Part shown: positions 48,469 to 58,006 of the stretch, piece after piece
How positions within the stretch are numbered: position 1 is the first letter of the stretch
Layout of the letters: each line of letters begins with the position of its first letter
Program-made: the position numbers and the translations under genes
Notes under the pieces: generated by a model
Database searches by the model: none
What the model saw: only the letters and a program-made list of their open reading frames with translations
Told to the model about the DNA's origin: nothing
NCBI GenBank assembly: GCA_907163375.1
Contig: CAJQUW010000459.1
Coordinates: forward strand, 310,001 to 374,000
DNA: 64,000 nt
DNA from: Prostheceraeus crozeri
Taxonomy: Eukaryota > Platyhelminthes > Polycladida > Euryleptidae
Direction: 5' to 3'

Positions 48469-49001
48469 TTAGCATAATCTTCAAACTTTTGCAAGGTTTC
48501 CCATCTATGCGTCCAGATCATAAAAAAGTCATAGATTTATCTCCACCACACCAGTGGTTTAAGGATAGCATTTGATAGAAGACGTTTTTCGAAGCAATCC
48601 ATGAAAATAATCGCGTAGTTTGGAGCCATTTTTGTACCCAGAGCCGTGCCTTGCAACTGAGTGAAAAAGTTGCTGTAGAATTGGAAAGTATTCGTTGTTA
48701 GAACAATGTGTGCCAATTTTGATATAGTTTTTTAACTTGGGACTTTAACAGCTCCGGTTTCAAGAGCCTCGTACAATGCTTTCAGTCCATCTTGGTGAGG
48801 AATCTTAGTATACAAAGAAGACACATCTTTGACAACCAAAATAAAGTCTTCATTCATTTTACTAGAAAGTGTATTGAGTTTGGTCAAGAAGTCCGTTGTG
48901 TCCTTGAGACAAGATTTGACCTGCGTGGCTAGGGGTTTGATTATAGAGTCTACATGGGAGCTCAACGTCTCTGTCGAAAAACGACAGAATCTAATTTCCA
49001 T
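47847..49001 (-). pseudogene. Penelope-like reverse transcriptase, minus copy
   Basis: From 49001 the frame reads LSSHVDSIIKPL, KDTTDFL, then VKDVSSLYTKIPHQDGL (first catalytic Asp). Out-of-frame continuation gives TQLQGTALGTKMAPNYA near 48610-48660. The expected R-Y-I-D-D box at 48528-48542 is broken: the Tyr codon is TAA and the first Asp codon is TAT. 48521-48183 continues with MIWTHRWETL, SEVNFLDTRIS and a stop after HIRKALS. 48173-47847 is the thumb-like region with WIAPYHPST and WWKPPRKLKSHL. No GIY-YIG nuclease follows. It cannot encode active enzyme. Confidence 0.75.
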
Positions 49002-49613
49002 CCTTCTGTTAAATTCATCTTTGAAAAGAGTGATTCCGAAGTAAACTTTCTTGATACCAGAATTTCAAAGCACGGTGTCAACCTATCTACAGATTTATGC
49101 ACCAAGCCAATCGAGCATCGCTTGCACATTGCTGATTCGCAAGCTCTAAGAATAAGGCGAATTTGTGCAGATGATCTTCAGGCGAGACATCATTTATATG
49201 ATCTCGAAGATACTTTAGTGCAAAGAGGTTATCCAAGAGGTCGAGTACAAAATCATATTCGGAAAGCTCTATCTTAAGACCGAAAATTGTTATTGGAGAA
49301 AAATAGCAAAGAAAATATTTCGCCGACACCTACCTGGATTGCTCCCTATCATCCTTCAACGTATGCTGATATCAAGTTTATTGCGAAAAAACATGAACAC
49401 TTTCTTGAAGGAAGTGGCATTACTACTAGATTATGGTGGAAACCTCCCAGAAAACTAAAATCTCATTTGATCTCTTCCAATGATCAACAACGAAAGGTGG
49501 AGGAACTGAAATTCATTAGCCAACTAATGACTGACTGGCCTCATGGCCTTAATATGCAGCATGTGTTACAGAGGTCAGCGATCTATGAACCTAAATCTCC
49601 TACTTCCATATGA
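48992..49613 (+). pseudogene. Penelope-like reverse transcriptase, truncated plus copy
   Basis: Starts after the catalytic motifs, so it never had a complete RT. It holds SEVNFLDTRIS, TKPIEHRLHIADSQAL and the same stop after HIRKALS as the minus copy, then the thumb-like frame 49287-49613. The shared stop means both arms derive from one already defective template. Confidence 0.75.
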
Positions 49614-49741
49614 CTTTTGTGATTTCTATTTCTATGATATAGAATATCTCGGATTACGTAGTCTATGCATGCATATAATGGATTTTTTTAAAACTGTTTG
49701 TCGTTTGAAATTGTAGGGACTAGATATCTTCTTTTTATATT

Positions 49742-49800
49742 TCTCCTGATGAAGATTGGTCAATCTCTGTCATCTTGTTGCCAATTGAAACCGGTAGAGA
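49742..49800 (+). ncRNA. Hammerhead ribozyme motif (Penelope-like element, plus copy)
   Basis: Stem I TCTC (49742-49745) pairs with GAGA (49797-49800). The core is CTGATGA at 49746-49752. Stem II is ATTGG/CCAAT extended by CAA/TTG, around a loop of about 14 nt, with single bulges. GAAA is at 49787-49790. Stem III is the self-complementary ACCGGT (49790-49795), and the expected cleavage is after A49796. All invariant core bases are present. The zero-loop stem III implies action as a dimer, as described for Penelope-like and retrozyme hammerheads. Activity is inferred. Confidence 0.72.
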
Positions 49801-49900
49801 CTAAATAATTATTTCATTTTTTGATTTTTACGACGTTTTCATCTTTTAAAAACTTGATTGCGCATCGTTCATCCGATCCGTCGCCTCAGGAGTCGTTCGT

Positions 49901-49917
49901 GAGAAAATTATTTTCTC
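49901..49917. other. Short perfect hairpin in the right tail of the Penelope-like insertion
   Basis: GAGAAAA and TTTTCTC flank a TTA loop, in the 78-bp tail present only at the right end. Role unknown. Confidence 0.5.
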
Positions 49918-49927
49918 ATTTCACTAA

Positions 49928-49942
49928 ATTTCTTGTAGCGTT
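49928..49942 (+). repeat. Right target-site duplication, ATTTCTTGTAGCGTT
   Basis: 15-bp perfect match to 47595-47609. RTE reading resumes directly to its right. Confidence 0.85.
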
Positions 49943-50389
49943 GTCCTTCCTACGCGAAGAATAACTTACAATGTGGCTGATGGTTCGGTGCAGCTTACAA
50001 TTGACGGCACCACGATTCTTCGGTATCGCAATAAATATAGACTTGCAAAGATCTTGAGGTATTTCGCCGCTGTCGTATACATCATCAGCGATTTTCCTTA
50101 AGTATTCGATGCCAAGTTCGTCCAATGCCTGGATCATTTCAGTTACAATCCCATCAGGGCCTTCAGCTTTTTCACGTTTTATCTTTTTAATGGCTGCTCT
50201 GATTTCGGATTTCAGGATAGCAGGGCCTTCAATGGGTTTGTCAATTTCGGGGATTTCGTCTCTGTCGTCAGAATAGAGATCTTGCATATATTCAGACCAT
50301 CTATTAAGAATGGCTTCTTTTCCTATAAGGATTTTGCCATTTCTGTCCTCTATGCATCCCGTGTCTGAACAAACGGATTTTCCAGTCAA
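49943..50389 (-). pseudogene. RTE reverse transcriptase, N-terminal part
   Basis: Open from 50389. GKEAILNRWSEYMQDLYSD is the typical pre-RT stretch, followed by KREKAEGPDGIVTEMI (RT motif 1), FIAIPKN, then NCKLHRTISHIVS. It runs into the target-site duplication at 49942 and stops being LINE sequence there. The continuation lies at 47594 on the other side of the Penelope-like insertion. Confidence 0.75.
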
Positions 50390-50849
50390 AACTTTAACGT
50401 TTGCGTGCGCCGCTTTGTTGATATTGAATATTGTTTTTCACTGTTCGCTAATCCATTCCTCTTTTGCTTTGTTACACTTTTTCTTGATCAGCTTGTTTAG
50501 GCTTTTGTACTCATTGCTGTCTCCATCCTGAATTTTCTGTCTATTCTCCATCATTTCAAGTATATCTCTTTTGACTCATTGGTTCTTCGACATTAGTTGT
50601 TTCAGCGGAATTGTTGCTTCTATCAACGCAGCTTTGAATGTCTCATAGGAGTTTTCACCGTATTGCTGTGCCGAAAGTTTGTCCTTCACATCGTTCACGA
50701 AGTTAGTACGCGTGACATCGTCTTTATGCAAACGAGAATAATCAAGTTTTACGCGAATTGTTCGTTACTTTGATTTTTCTCAGTTTTACCGCAATCTTAC
50801 AAATCACGGGATTGTGGATCCTGGATAACTCTTTACATGTTTTACAGCA

Positions 50850-51494
50850 TTTCTGAACCTTTTATAGATCGTGAAAAAGTCAATCTGGTTTTTTGGTTTT
50901 GTCATCCGGGCATTTCCAAGTCCATAATTGTCTAGAGTGCTCCTCAAACCGCGTGTTCATAGTAACTTGATCATTTAGTTTGCACCAATCGACTAATCTA
51001 TCTCCTCTTTCGTTCCTGTCATCCAAGCCAAATTTCCCAGTCACAAGACCATCCTTCCCTTAACCAACTTCAGCGTTAAAGTCACCCATGACAATTATTA
51101 TGTCCTGAGACTTATATTGGCGCATTGCTTTGTCGATGCTCTCGCAGAAATTGTCCACTTCGTCATCTGTACCGGCTGAGGTAGGAACATACTCTTGTAT
51201 GATGCAGAGGTCGAATGGTTGCCCTTTCAGCTTGATTAGTAGAACCCTCCCAGTTCTAGTCCAGAAACCGAATAAACTTTTCGACATCTCGGTATTCAAT
51301 GCCACAGCCACTCATCTGACGTGTCTGTCACTACCAGAGTAAACAATTTTGTGGCCTTCGTGTTGAACAAATCCCGAGCCGCTCCATCTGATCTCACAGA
51401 TGCAATACAGATACATGATGCTTAGACCAACATCGGGGAAGCTGGCGAAACATTCGTGTCCAGGCTTGATGGATGTCAGGTGTTCGAACGTCAC
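50850..51494 (-). pseudogene. RTE endonuclease domain fragment
   Basis: The N-terminal side reads ICEIRWSGSGF in 51312-51494, with the E-x-R-W motif of APE-type endonucleases. The adjoining 51311-51060 frame contains YVPTSAGTDDEVDNF and ends in IVMGDFNAEVG, the catalytic D-x-N motif. A stop follows GDFNAEVG, after which FGLDDRNERGDRL and LWTWKCPDDKTKKPD continue the family order with the SDH region lost or unclear. The first 30 residues of the 51494 frame (TFEHLTSIKPGHECFASF) are shared with the antisense of the array's long intron. Confidence 0.7.
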
Positions 51495-52552
51495 TTTTCT
51501 TCATTAAGTCCCGAATGAGTACTAGAATGAGTACTGAACCTGGGTACTAACTGCGACGAGGAAATGAGTCCCAAATTCTAGTACTGTTTGAGTGTGAAAA
51601 TATCAGTACTCGTTTTAGCACTCTTTTGGTTCGAAAGCGCATTTCTTAATTCGTACTGATTTTAGTATTCCTTGATGAGTTGCATGGGATAAGAACCTCC
51701 ACTAAATCGAAAATTGCCATGCAAAATATCTAATCCTCTATATCCCATGTGCACGGGTATCTATGAACTCCTTTGACAATTAGTCGGTGAAATGGGTAAA
51801 CGTTGGCAGAACTCAAAGCGCAGACATGGAGGATACTAGCGTTGGCTGGGCTTAAAGTAGTATCGGAAGGATGGCAAACGTTGGCAGGACTCACGCGCTA
51901 ACGTTTTAGCAGCAGGAGGAAAGCACGTCAAGCACGCCAACGCTAGCAATTGAGCAATTGTATGAGCAATTGAGCATAGTAGAAAATGCTTGGATGATCA
52001 TCGGGGAAACTGTCGGAACATTCGTGTCCAGGCTTGATGGATGTCAGGTGCTCGAATCTCTCATTTATTCATTTAGTCCGACATAATTACTAGAATGAGT
52101 GCTTGAACTGGGTACTAGCTGCGACTGAGAATGGACTGATGTCCCAATTTCTGGTGCTTTTTGAGTTTGAAAATATGAGTGCTCTTTTTAGAGCTCTTGT
52201 GGTTCGAAAGCACAGTCCTTGATTCGTGCTTATTTTAGTACTCACTTGGTGAGTTGGATGGGACAAGAACCTCCACTAAATCGAAAATAACATTCGGAAT
52301 GTCTAGCCGGCGTGCATATAAATACTATTTTGACAATTAGTCGGTGAAGTGGGTAGGCGTTGTCAGGACTCAAAGCAGTCGGAGATGATGGAAAACGTTG
52401 GGAAACTCAAAGCGCAGACATGTAGGATGGTAAAGCATTATCGGAAGGATGGCAAACGTTGGCAGGACTCAAACACAGAATGGCAAAACACAGAGCCATC
52501 ACAAAAACGCCATCAACATGAGGAAAGGACGTCTAGCACGCCAACGGTAGCA
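51432..52552 (+). repeat. Two diverged direct repeats (51432-51948 and 51991-52552) with array-intron similarity
   Basis: Both copies begin in a stretch matching the array's long intron (ATTCGTGTCCAGGCTTGATG). They then share a unit absent from the array: GGTACTA, GTTCGAAAGC, AACCTCCACTAAATCGAAAA, AACTCAAAGCGCAGACATG, and an end in AGCACGCCAACG. They differ by many substitutions and small indels. No long reading frame is shared. This could be an old tandem duplication of a non-autonomous element that landed in an array-like intron. Confidence 0.7.
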
Positions 52553-53028
52553 GTGACAATGGAGACGGCACTGTGAAGTGTGATGAGTGATGTCATGGCA
52601 ATGCAGTGACGTACCGCGATCAATGCATCGCTATTGTCCTGCCCTTGTATGTCCTTCCTTGTTAGTGGGAAATTGCTATATTTATGTTTCATCATATTAG
52701 TTATTAGCAAGCATTTTAGCACTTCTGTGAATTTAAGTTCGGTAATTTTAATATTCTTTCATTCATAACTTGGATTGGAACTTAAGTAAGACTCTATGAT
52801 TTACAGTGATAGGGTTATGATTGTGATCTGTCTGTAATTTCTACCCAGATGAGATGGTGTTAAAAGTGGGTGCAGTGTAAAAGACAAACTGACAAGAAGA
52901 GAGTGGTTAAAGAAATTTCAAATTTCGTTGCCGTTTCAGACCGAGATGTACCGATGGGTTTTCTTTTGCTGCATATGTATACTTTCCATTTTCAGAAATC
53001 CGTGTCACAAGTCCGGTTTTGGTAACAG
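51961..53028 (+). pseudogene. Orphan, decayed copy of the array's long intron, possibly with a linker-exon remnant
   Basis: 51965-52060 closely follows the array (CAATTGAGCATAGTAGAAAA, then GGCTTGATGGATGTCAGGTG). The next array segment reappears only at 52797-52925 (GGTTATGATTGTGATCTGT, GACAAACTGACAAG), after about 740 bp of other sequence. At 52982-52995 a CCATTTTCAG acceptor-like site stands where the linker exon should start. The 33 bases that follow are open in phase 1 but not Thr-rich, and the donor is lost. This suggests that an older, larger array extended here. Confidence 0.6.
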
Positions 53029-53639
53029 GAGATTGAGATGAAGTTACTGAATTTGAAGTAGATTGATAATTGATTCGTGTATGACATAGGTCTATAACTT
53101 ATGTAGTGTGGAATATAATGAATTTAAACCAAATAGCTTTAAACTAATCCTTTGATGCAATCAGTAGATTTCATGAGCAGGTTTCTAACACAGTGATCTA
53201 ACACAGTGCTAGCAGTGAACCAGCTCGACACTAATCCGGCAGTGTAACTTAGCGTATGAGTAGAACACCTTTGTCCTCTATTCTCTTGTGCAGGAATCTC
53301 AATGTCAAAGTTTTGACTAGCATGCATGAAAACGCAGGCAAAAAGTACATATTACAATACCAGTCACTAATAGTAGTAGTGACACTACTCTATATGCAAA
53401 AATAATACGTCATTCAACAGCATATTGATAGATAAATCTATTTGTGCGATTCATGTGATTGAATTATGAGTGGCTTCTACGGCATTTTACGTAAAGCATT
53501 ACCTCAATTTTTCATTCTTATGTTCCTACTGCACACAACCAAGCATAAGTAAGTATCGTATATTTGATTGAATGAAAATCATGAACATCACAAAAAGTTA
53601 CAGACATACCGGTATTAAGATGGAACTTTTTGGAGGAGG
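53029..53639. other. No feature recognised
   Basis: AT-rich unique sequence. No exon, element or RNA gene could be supported on either strand. Confidence 0.5.
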
Positions 53640-53694
53640 GGAATAATTAAAGCGTCATATATCATAGAGAGTGCTTTCCTATCCTGAATAGCCA

Positions 53695-54560
53695 TTAAAG
53701 TTCTCTGGTGATAAGCAGAGGTTGTTTAGCCAGTTTGAGCATTTCACTGAAATGAAATTCCCAATTGGTACAATGAACTCTCAGAATCTTAACAGTTTTC
53801 TGAACCGGTATGTCATAGTAGCAGGTAATCACAGACGTCATGTAATGTTGACTTGATTTAGATAAGTTCAACATCATTCAGCGAGACTCAGACCAATCTT
53901 TTATAGAATTCAAATTTTGGTCATGACCATTTGGTAACCGCTTCTATAAGAGTCATGTCATCGACTTCGATTACGCCTTCCGTGTTACCACATGCAGATA
54001 GGGATCCCATGAGGCATGCCAATAAACATGGACTCAAAATTGATCCCTGGGGGATGCCAGAATGAGTAAGTGAAAGGTTTGTGAGAAAAGTTACCATTGA
54101 TTTTTACACGTTTGAATCACTTTCTCTCCACGTCTTGCATGTTTGAGTAGCTTTTTAAACAGAGAACAAAACCACGATTTACATCACCAGAATGCAAATA
54201 ATTTAAGAGGAAATTGTGAAGGATTTTATCGAATGCCTTTGATAGATCTAGGCAAGTCAACTTTACAGCAATTGCATCTGAAGGGTCGAGGAATAGTTTA
54301 ATACTCTCATGCATTTTCACAAGGACACTTTGTGTGGAACCATGAGGTCGGAACGCATGGAGCTATGAAATGTGTGACTACTGACTTTAGAATGAGACAC
54401 TCCAAAATTTTTCGCGAGGCAAAAGTTATAGAAATCGGTCTGAAGTCTTTCACTGGTGGATTATTTTGATTTGGGTATAGTTATCACACGGCTAACTTCC
54501 AGATAGTAGGGAATTTCCGGCAATCAATAGATATTTTGAATATGTGGTAATTGGTGAGGA
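53695..54560 (-). pseudogene. CR1-like reverse transcriptase domain
   Basis: 54320-54117 contains KLTCLDLSKAFDKILH (first catalytic Asp). Near 54060-53940 it reads SGIPQGSILSPCLLA and VIEVDDMTLI, the Y-x-D-D equivalent with V-D-D. 53877-53695 has KTVKILRVHCTNWEFH and MLKLAK, the thumb region. Broken by frameshifts. Confidence 0.7.
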
Positions 54561-55159
54561 CAGCCACGGAGCTCCTTCCATAACAGTCTCATTGGTATAC
54601 CGGCACTTCCATTGGCTTTCATCACATGATGAGACAACTCATGCTCTACATCAGTCTCAGAGAAACAAGACTGCCATTCCTCATATTAGAAGTACTCATT
54701 CTATATGGATTGAGCAAGGCGTTCAACGTCTTCAAATTCTTCAATTAAAGAATCATTTTCACTTATGTTTCTTCTGCATCGAGCCCCATTTCCAACTATT
54801 CCACACATTGTTTTGTAGATATTGTTTGCTGCATTGCCCTAACAGACTCAACGTTTTGAATTTCAATCTTAACCCAACGTTTGTACTGTTCAAATAGTTT
54901 CCATCTTTTCTGTCTGTGTTTTCCAGCACTCATCAATCAGACATTTTTATAATGGGGCAACCCAAGGTTTATCATTTTTGTTCAATAACATAGACTTTGA
55001 CGGAAGGAAGGACATAGCAGCATATAAATAACGGTAGAAAAATTCACATACCACTTCAACAGAATTAGAATTCAAAATAAGATCAAAATCAGTGATTGAC
55101 AATAAATATAGAAATCTGTCAATATTTGAGTGACGGAAATCCCACCATTGTACACATCC

Positions 55160-55785
55160 TTTGGTGGGAAGGGAACGTTTTTCATGCAGAACTACCGCAT
55201 TATGGTCAGATGCTCCAAGAGGGGCCTATAACGACCGAAATACTAATTACATAGGTCACTGCTGATCCAAATATGGTCTAGGACTTTTTTTGGCGAATCT
55301 GTGATTCTACACAGTTATTAACAGGAAATTGTTGCTAAAAAACGGGCGAATAGAAATTGTTGAAGTCTCTGCATACAATTACGTTTAACTCGGGACAGGG
55401 CGACAGTTCATCATCAGTTATTCTTTCGAACTAATCATAAATATTATTCAAATCAGCAGCATTTAATCCCGGTAGCATGTAAACCGCAATCAGAAGCATT
55501 TAAGCTTGATGTTTTTAACATAATCATTTCAATGCGAAGAGGGCATGAAAGAGTCAAAAGCTATGAATGAGGAAGCAATTGCATTAGTAACCCACCACAC
55601 GCAGACACCACCACCACCTCTGCGATCAATTCTGTCATGGCGATGAAAGTAATAGTGGTTCAATTTCATACAATCATCATTTCAAAACTAAGTCGGGTTT
55701 CGGGAATAATCACAATTACCGTACTCAGTGAAGTTACCACAATGCAAAGTTCATCTACCTTTGAGTGAAATGACCGAGCATTCAT
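55160..55785 (-). pseudogene. CR1-like endonuclease domain
   Basis: Starts MNARSFHSKVDEL with IIPETRL, the usual N-A-R-S and E-T-x-L motifs. Then follow HRHDRIDRRGGGGVCVW, a VYMLPG segment, VIVCRDFN (the G-D-F-N equivalent) and LGASDHNAVV (the S-D-H motif). Motifs lie in at least three frames, with several stops between them. Confidence 0.7.
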
Positions 55786-56153
55786 CAGAGAAAAAGTTGG
55801 AAACGCATAATTTTGCTTACAATGATGAAGAAATCATCACTAAAAAAATTCCGCGAATTTATGTCAGAACGCTGACGTATCTTCTTCTTGTTGATAATAA
55901 CGTCTTCGCCATTTTCACGCATTTGTAATTCTTCACGTAGTCTCTTGTGTTCAGACAGCTGTATTTTTGATCGATCTGGATAGGAACTTAAGGTCGACAT
56001 TGTGCTGATGCACCATTCTATCAGTGACAAGCCTGACCATACAACAGCTTTATATTCATAGAAATCCAAATTCCAATGTAATGACGTCTGCGCTTTCGCT
56101 ATGGTCATGATTGCAACAGGCCAACCGATCCGCGTGGAATAGAACTCACACAA
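55785..56153 (-). pseudogene. LINE ORF1-like C-terminal fragment
   Basis: A 122-residue frame whose second half (KRLREELQMRENGEDVIINK) looks like the basic, charged end of CR1-type ORF1 proteins. It lies directly upstream of the endonuclease start. The first half is unrecognised. Confidence 0.45.
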
Positions 56154-56814
56154 GCGCGGGAAAACTGTGGTTCAGAAAATGAATTTCCTCAAAATGCGGA
56201 TGAGTCCTGCGATGAAAGATAATATTGCGAATCAAGAAATATACACTGTAGGCTATAGGAACAAGACCATGCAAAATTTCACGGAGAATAACACATTAAA
56301 GATGGCAAACGAGCAAGAAGTTCACAAAACTAAGTTAAAATAGACGAAGCAAAGTTTTAACGACCGGCGACGGTGCTACTAGAAGAGAAAAGGAGCTTTT
56401 TGAATTAACTGACCGCTGTGTCCCGAGTATTGTCATGATATGTTTACAGAAGCAATTGCAGAGCATGTGAATTAAAATCGTGTAGAATTTGTTGAATTTG
56501 GAAATGATTTTCTGTGTATAACTTGCGTTTACCCATTCCAATCCTGTACACAAATTGCATTAACTTTTTTTCATTGTATTATCTGGTTGATTGTGGCTCT
56601 CTTCATCGACATGTAGATATTATAGGTTTGAATCATTTTATCAACAGGTCGTTTCATCAGTGTGCATGTTCAGACTCAGAAGACAGAGGAGACTCTGATA
56701 AAGCTCAATAGATAAGTCAATCAATTTATGTCTTAAACTATTTATAGATGCATGATGCTCTTCAGCCAGGGTCATACACCTGTCGATGAAACGAACTACC
56801 TTTATCTTCTTCTT
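56154..56814. other. No gene recognised
   Basis: No coding or element signal beyond chance short frames. The right end holds the short repeated tail of the neighbouring RTE copy. Confidence 0.5.
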
Positions 56815-57231
56815 CTTCAGCCGTTTTTGATCCACTGCTGGATGAAGGCCTCCACATGAACTCTCCTGGGCCTCGCTTATCCAGTTGGCGCCTTCCACTG
56901 TCCTGATGTCGTCCGTCCAGCGTGTCTTCTGTCTTCCCCTCCGTCTCACTTCGTCTCTGGCGTACCATTCCGTCACTGCTCTCGCCCGACGTCCATCCCG
57001 CTGCCGCGCCACATGTCCTCTTCTCTCAACACGTCTTTAACTCTGGTTTTTTTCTCTTATCCAGCTGCTCCTCATCTTATCTCTCCTCGAAATGTTTGGC
57101 ATTGCTCTCTTCATAGCTCGCTGTTTTGCACTCAGTTTTGTTCGTTGCTTATTTGTCGTTTTCAAAGTCTCGCTACCATAGATCAATGTCGGGAGAATGC
57201 ATTGGTCGAAGGATTTTCTTTTTTTAGGCAC
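56815..57231 (-). mobile_element. 3' end of an RTE-type LINE (C-terminal RT)
   Basis: 57231-57037 reads DQCILPTLIYGSETL and LSAKQRAMKRAM, the conserved post-catalytic Y-G-x-E motif of RTE. A frame shift leads to GHVARQRDGRRARAVTEW and RRRGRQKTRWTDDI, the RTE C-terminal signature, at 57012-56880. The element ends in an A/G-rich short repeat (GAAGAAGAAGAAGATAAAG on the minus strand), typical of RTE 3' ends. The rest of the element upstream is missing. Confidence 0.75.
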
Positions 57232-57340
57232 AATGGGATGTCGTTTTTGAAATTACACCGCCTCTTCCGAATACTTGCCATGCCAGAGCATATCTTCGTG
57301 AAATTTCGTCCATTCCATCCGTCATGCTTATTTTCCTTCT

Positions 57341-57355
57341 TATATATATATATAT
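57341..57355. repeat. TA dinucleotide tract
   Basis: Seven TA units plus T. Simple repeat. Confidence 0.9.
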
Positions 57356-57786
57356 GCCATCGCGTCCTACCACTCCTAGAAAGTAAGACATTTTGGTTGT
57401 GACAATAAAAGACAAAATTGAAGCACTGAGCTTTGTAAAACTGCAATAAGAACAATTTGTCTGGTGCGAACATCTTGCTTTTGCATTTCATATTTCATTT
57501 TACACATCCGTTACTAATATCAACTGACTTGATGTATTATTCAGTTACATGCAGGCTACATGTGAATCGAATTCAGAAAAGAAAAATGTATGATTTACAA
57601 TTTTTGCTTGCAGTTTTACTCAAAAAATAATTTGTGTTATTGTTGCATGATATAAAACAGATCTTACAGCAGGGTATAACAGGTTCTAAAACTTATACAA
57701 TGCACACTTGCACTTACATCAGCAATTTTCTCTTTAGTAGGCCTATTTTTCTCTGTAAAACGACTTTCTTGTTTATGTGTGTATGC

Positions 57787-58006
57787 TCAACAGTTCATGT
57801 CGTCATGAAGTAAGTCACCAAATGTGGCATGCTTTGAACACAATCTCACACCGCATTTGTAGCATTTCGTTCGTGAAAGATCTTGACCCAAAGCGCAGCA
57901 GTTGCTTAGGTGTGACTATCCTATGGTTTATAGGCCCACCATCATTAAGCATCGCCACCGATAAATTCTGACAACCGGCTTCTCCAATGCAATTATTATT
58001 TATCAT
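57787..58006 (-). pseudogene. Uncertain coding relic with Cys-rich end and an LRR-like stretch
   Basis: Minus strand. 58006 onward reads NNNCIGEAGCQNLSVAML, fitting the N-x-x-I-G-x-x-G-x-x-x-L-x-x-A-L pattern of ribonuclease-inhibitor-type leucine-rich repeats. In another frame, about 57893-57787 reads SRTKCYKCGVRLCSKHATF and a stop after DMNC. That resembles the C-terminal zinc-binding tail of piggyBac-type transposases. The two readings are in different frames and only one, or neither, may be real. Confidence 0.25.

Larger units (their letters stand above)
48992..49849 (+). repeat. Right arm of the 858-bp inverted repeat
   Basis: Begins TAATTTCC, where the left arm's homology also ends, and ends CATCTTTTAA. 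It contains the 3' part of the Penelope-like frame and one hammerhead motif. Confidence 0.85.
47610..49927. mobile_element. Penelope-like element insertion: inverted, overlapping pair
   Basis: A 2,318-bp insertion lies in the RTE reverse transcriptase between two copies of ATTTCTTGTAGCGTT. It consists of a minus-strand Penelope-like RT copy (about 49000 to 47611) and a plus-strand, 5'-truncated copy (48992 onward). They share 858 bp as inverted repeats with no indels seen. The right side has 78 extra bases (49850-49927). RT wording (DTTDFL, VKDVSSLYTKIPH, GTALGTKMAPNYA) is that of Penelope-like elements. The GIY-YIG endonuclease was not found. Confidence 0.8.
47071..51494 (-). mobile_element. 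RTE-type LINE (endonuclease-reverse transcriptase), decayed and interrupted
   Basis: Minus-strand pieces appear in the correct order: endonuclease (about 51410-50850), linker (about 50600-50390), and reverse transcriptase (50389-49943, continuing at 47594-47084). The reverse transcriptase is split by a 2.3-kb insertion flanked by a 15-bp target-site duplication. The element has frameshifts in all parts and no clear 3' tail. Its 5' end, near 51410-51494, merges into sequence shared with the array's long intron. The family is assigned from endonuclease wording such as SEIRW-type ICEIRWSGSG, GDFNAEVG and the RTE-like AEGPDGI and FSDDTALL boxes. Confidence 0.75.
53640..56153 (-). mobile_element. 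CR1/jockey-type LINE, decayed
   Basis: Minus-strand fragments lie in canonical order: an ORF1-like C-terminus (56153-55785), endonuclease (55785-55160), RT (about 54560-53890) and RT thumb (53877-53695). Every domain has stops and frameshifts. No target-site duplication or 3' tail was identified. Confidence 0.7.

Noticed and set aside
48131-49329. Two 80-codon frames (48131-48373 plus, 49087-49329 minus) that look like mirrored genes
   Set aside because: They are the antisense of the Penelope-like RT frame in each inverted-repeat arm.
55728-55928. 66-codon plus-strand frame
   Set aside because: Opposite strand of the LINE ORF1 end and endonuclease start; a shadow.
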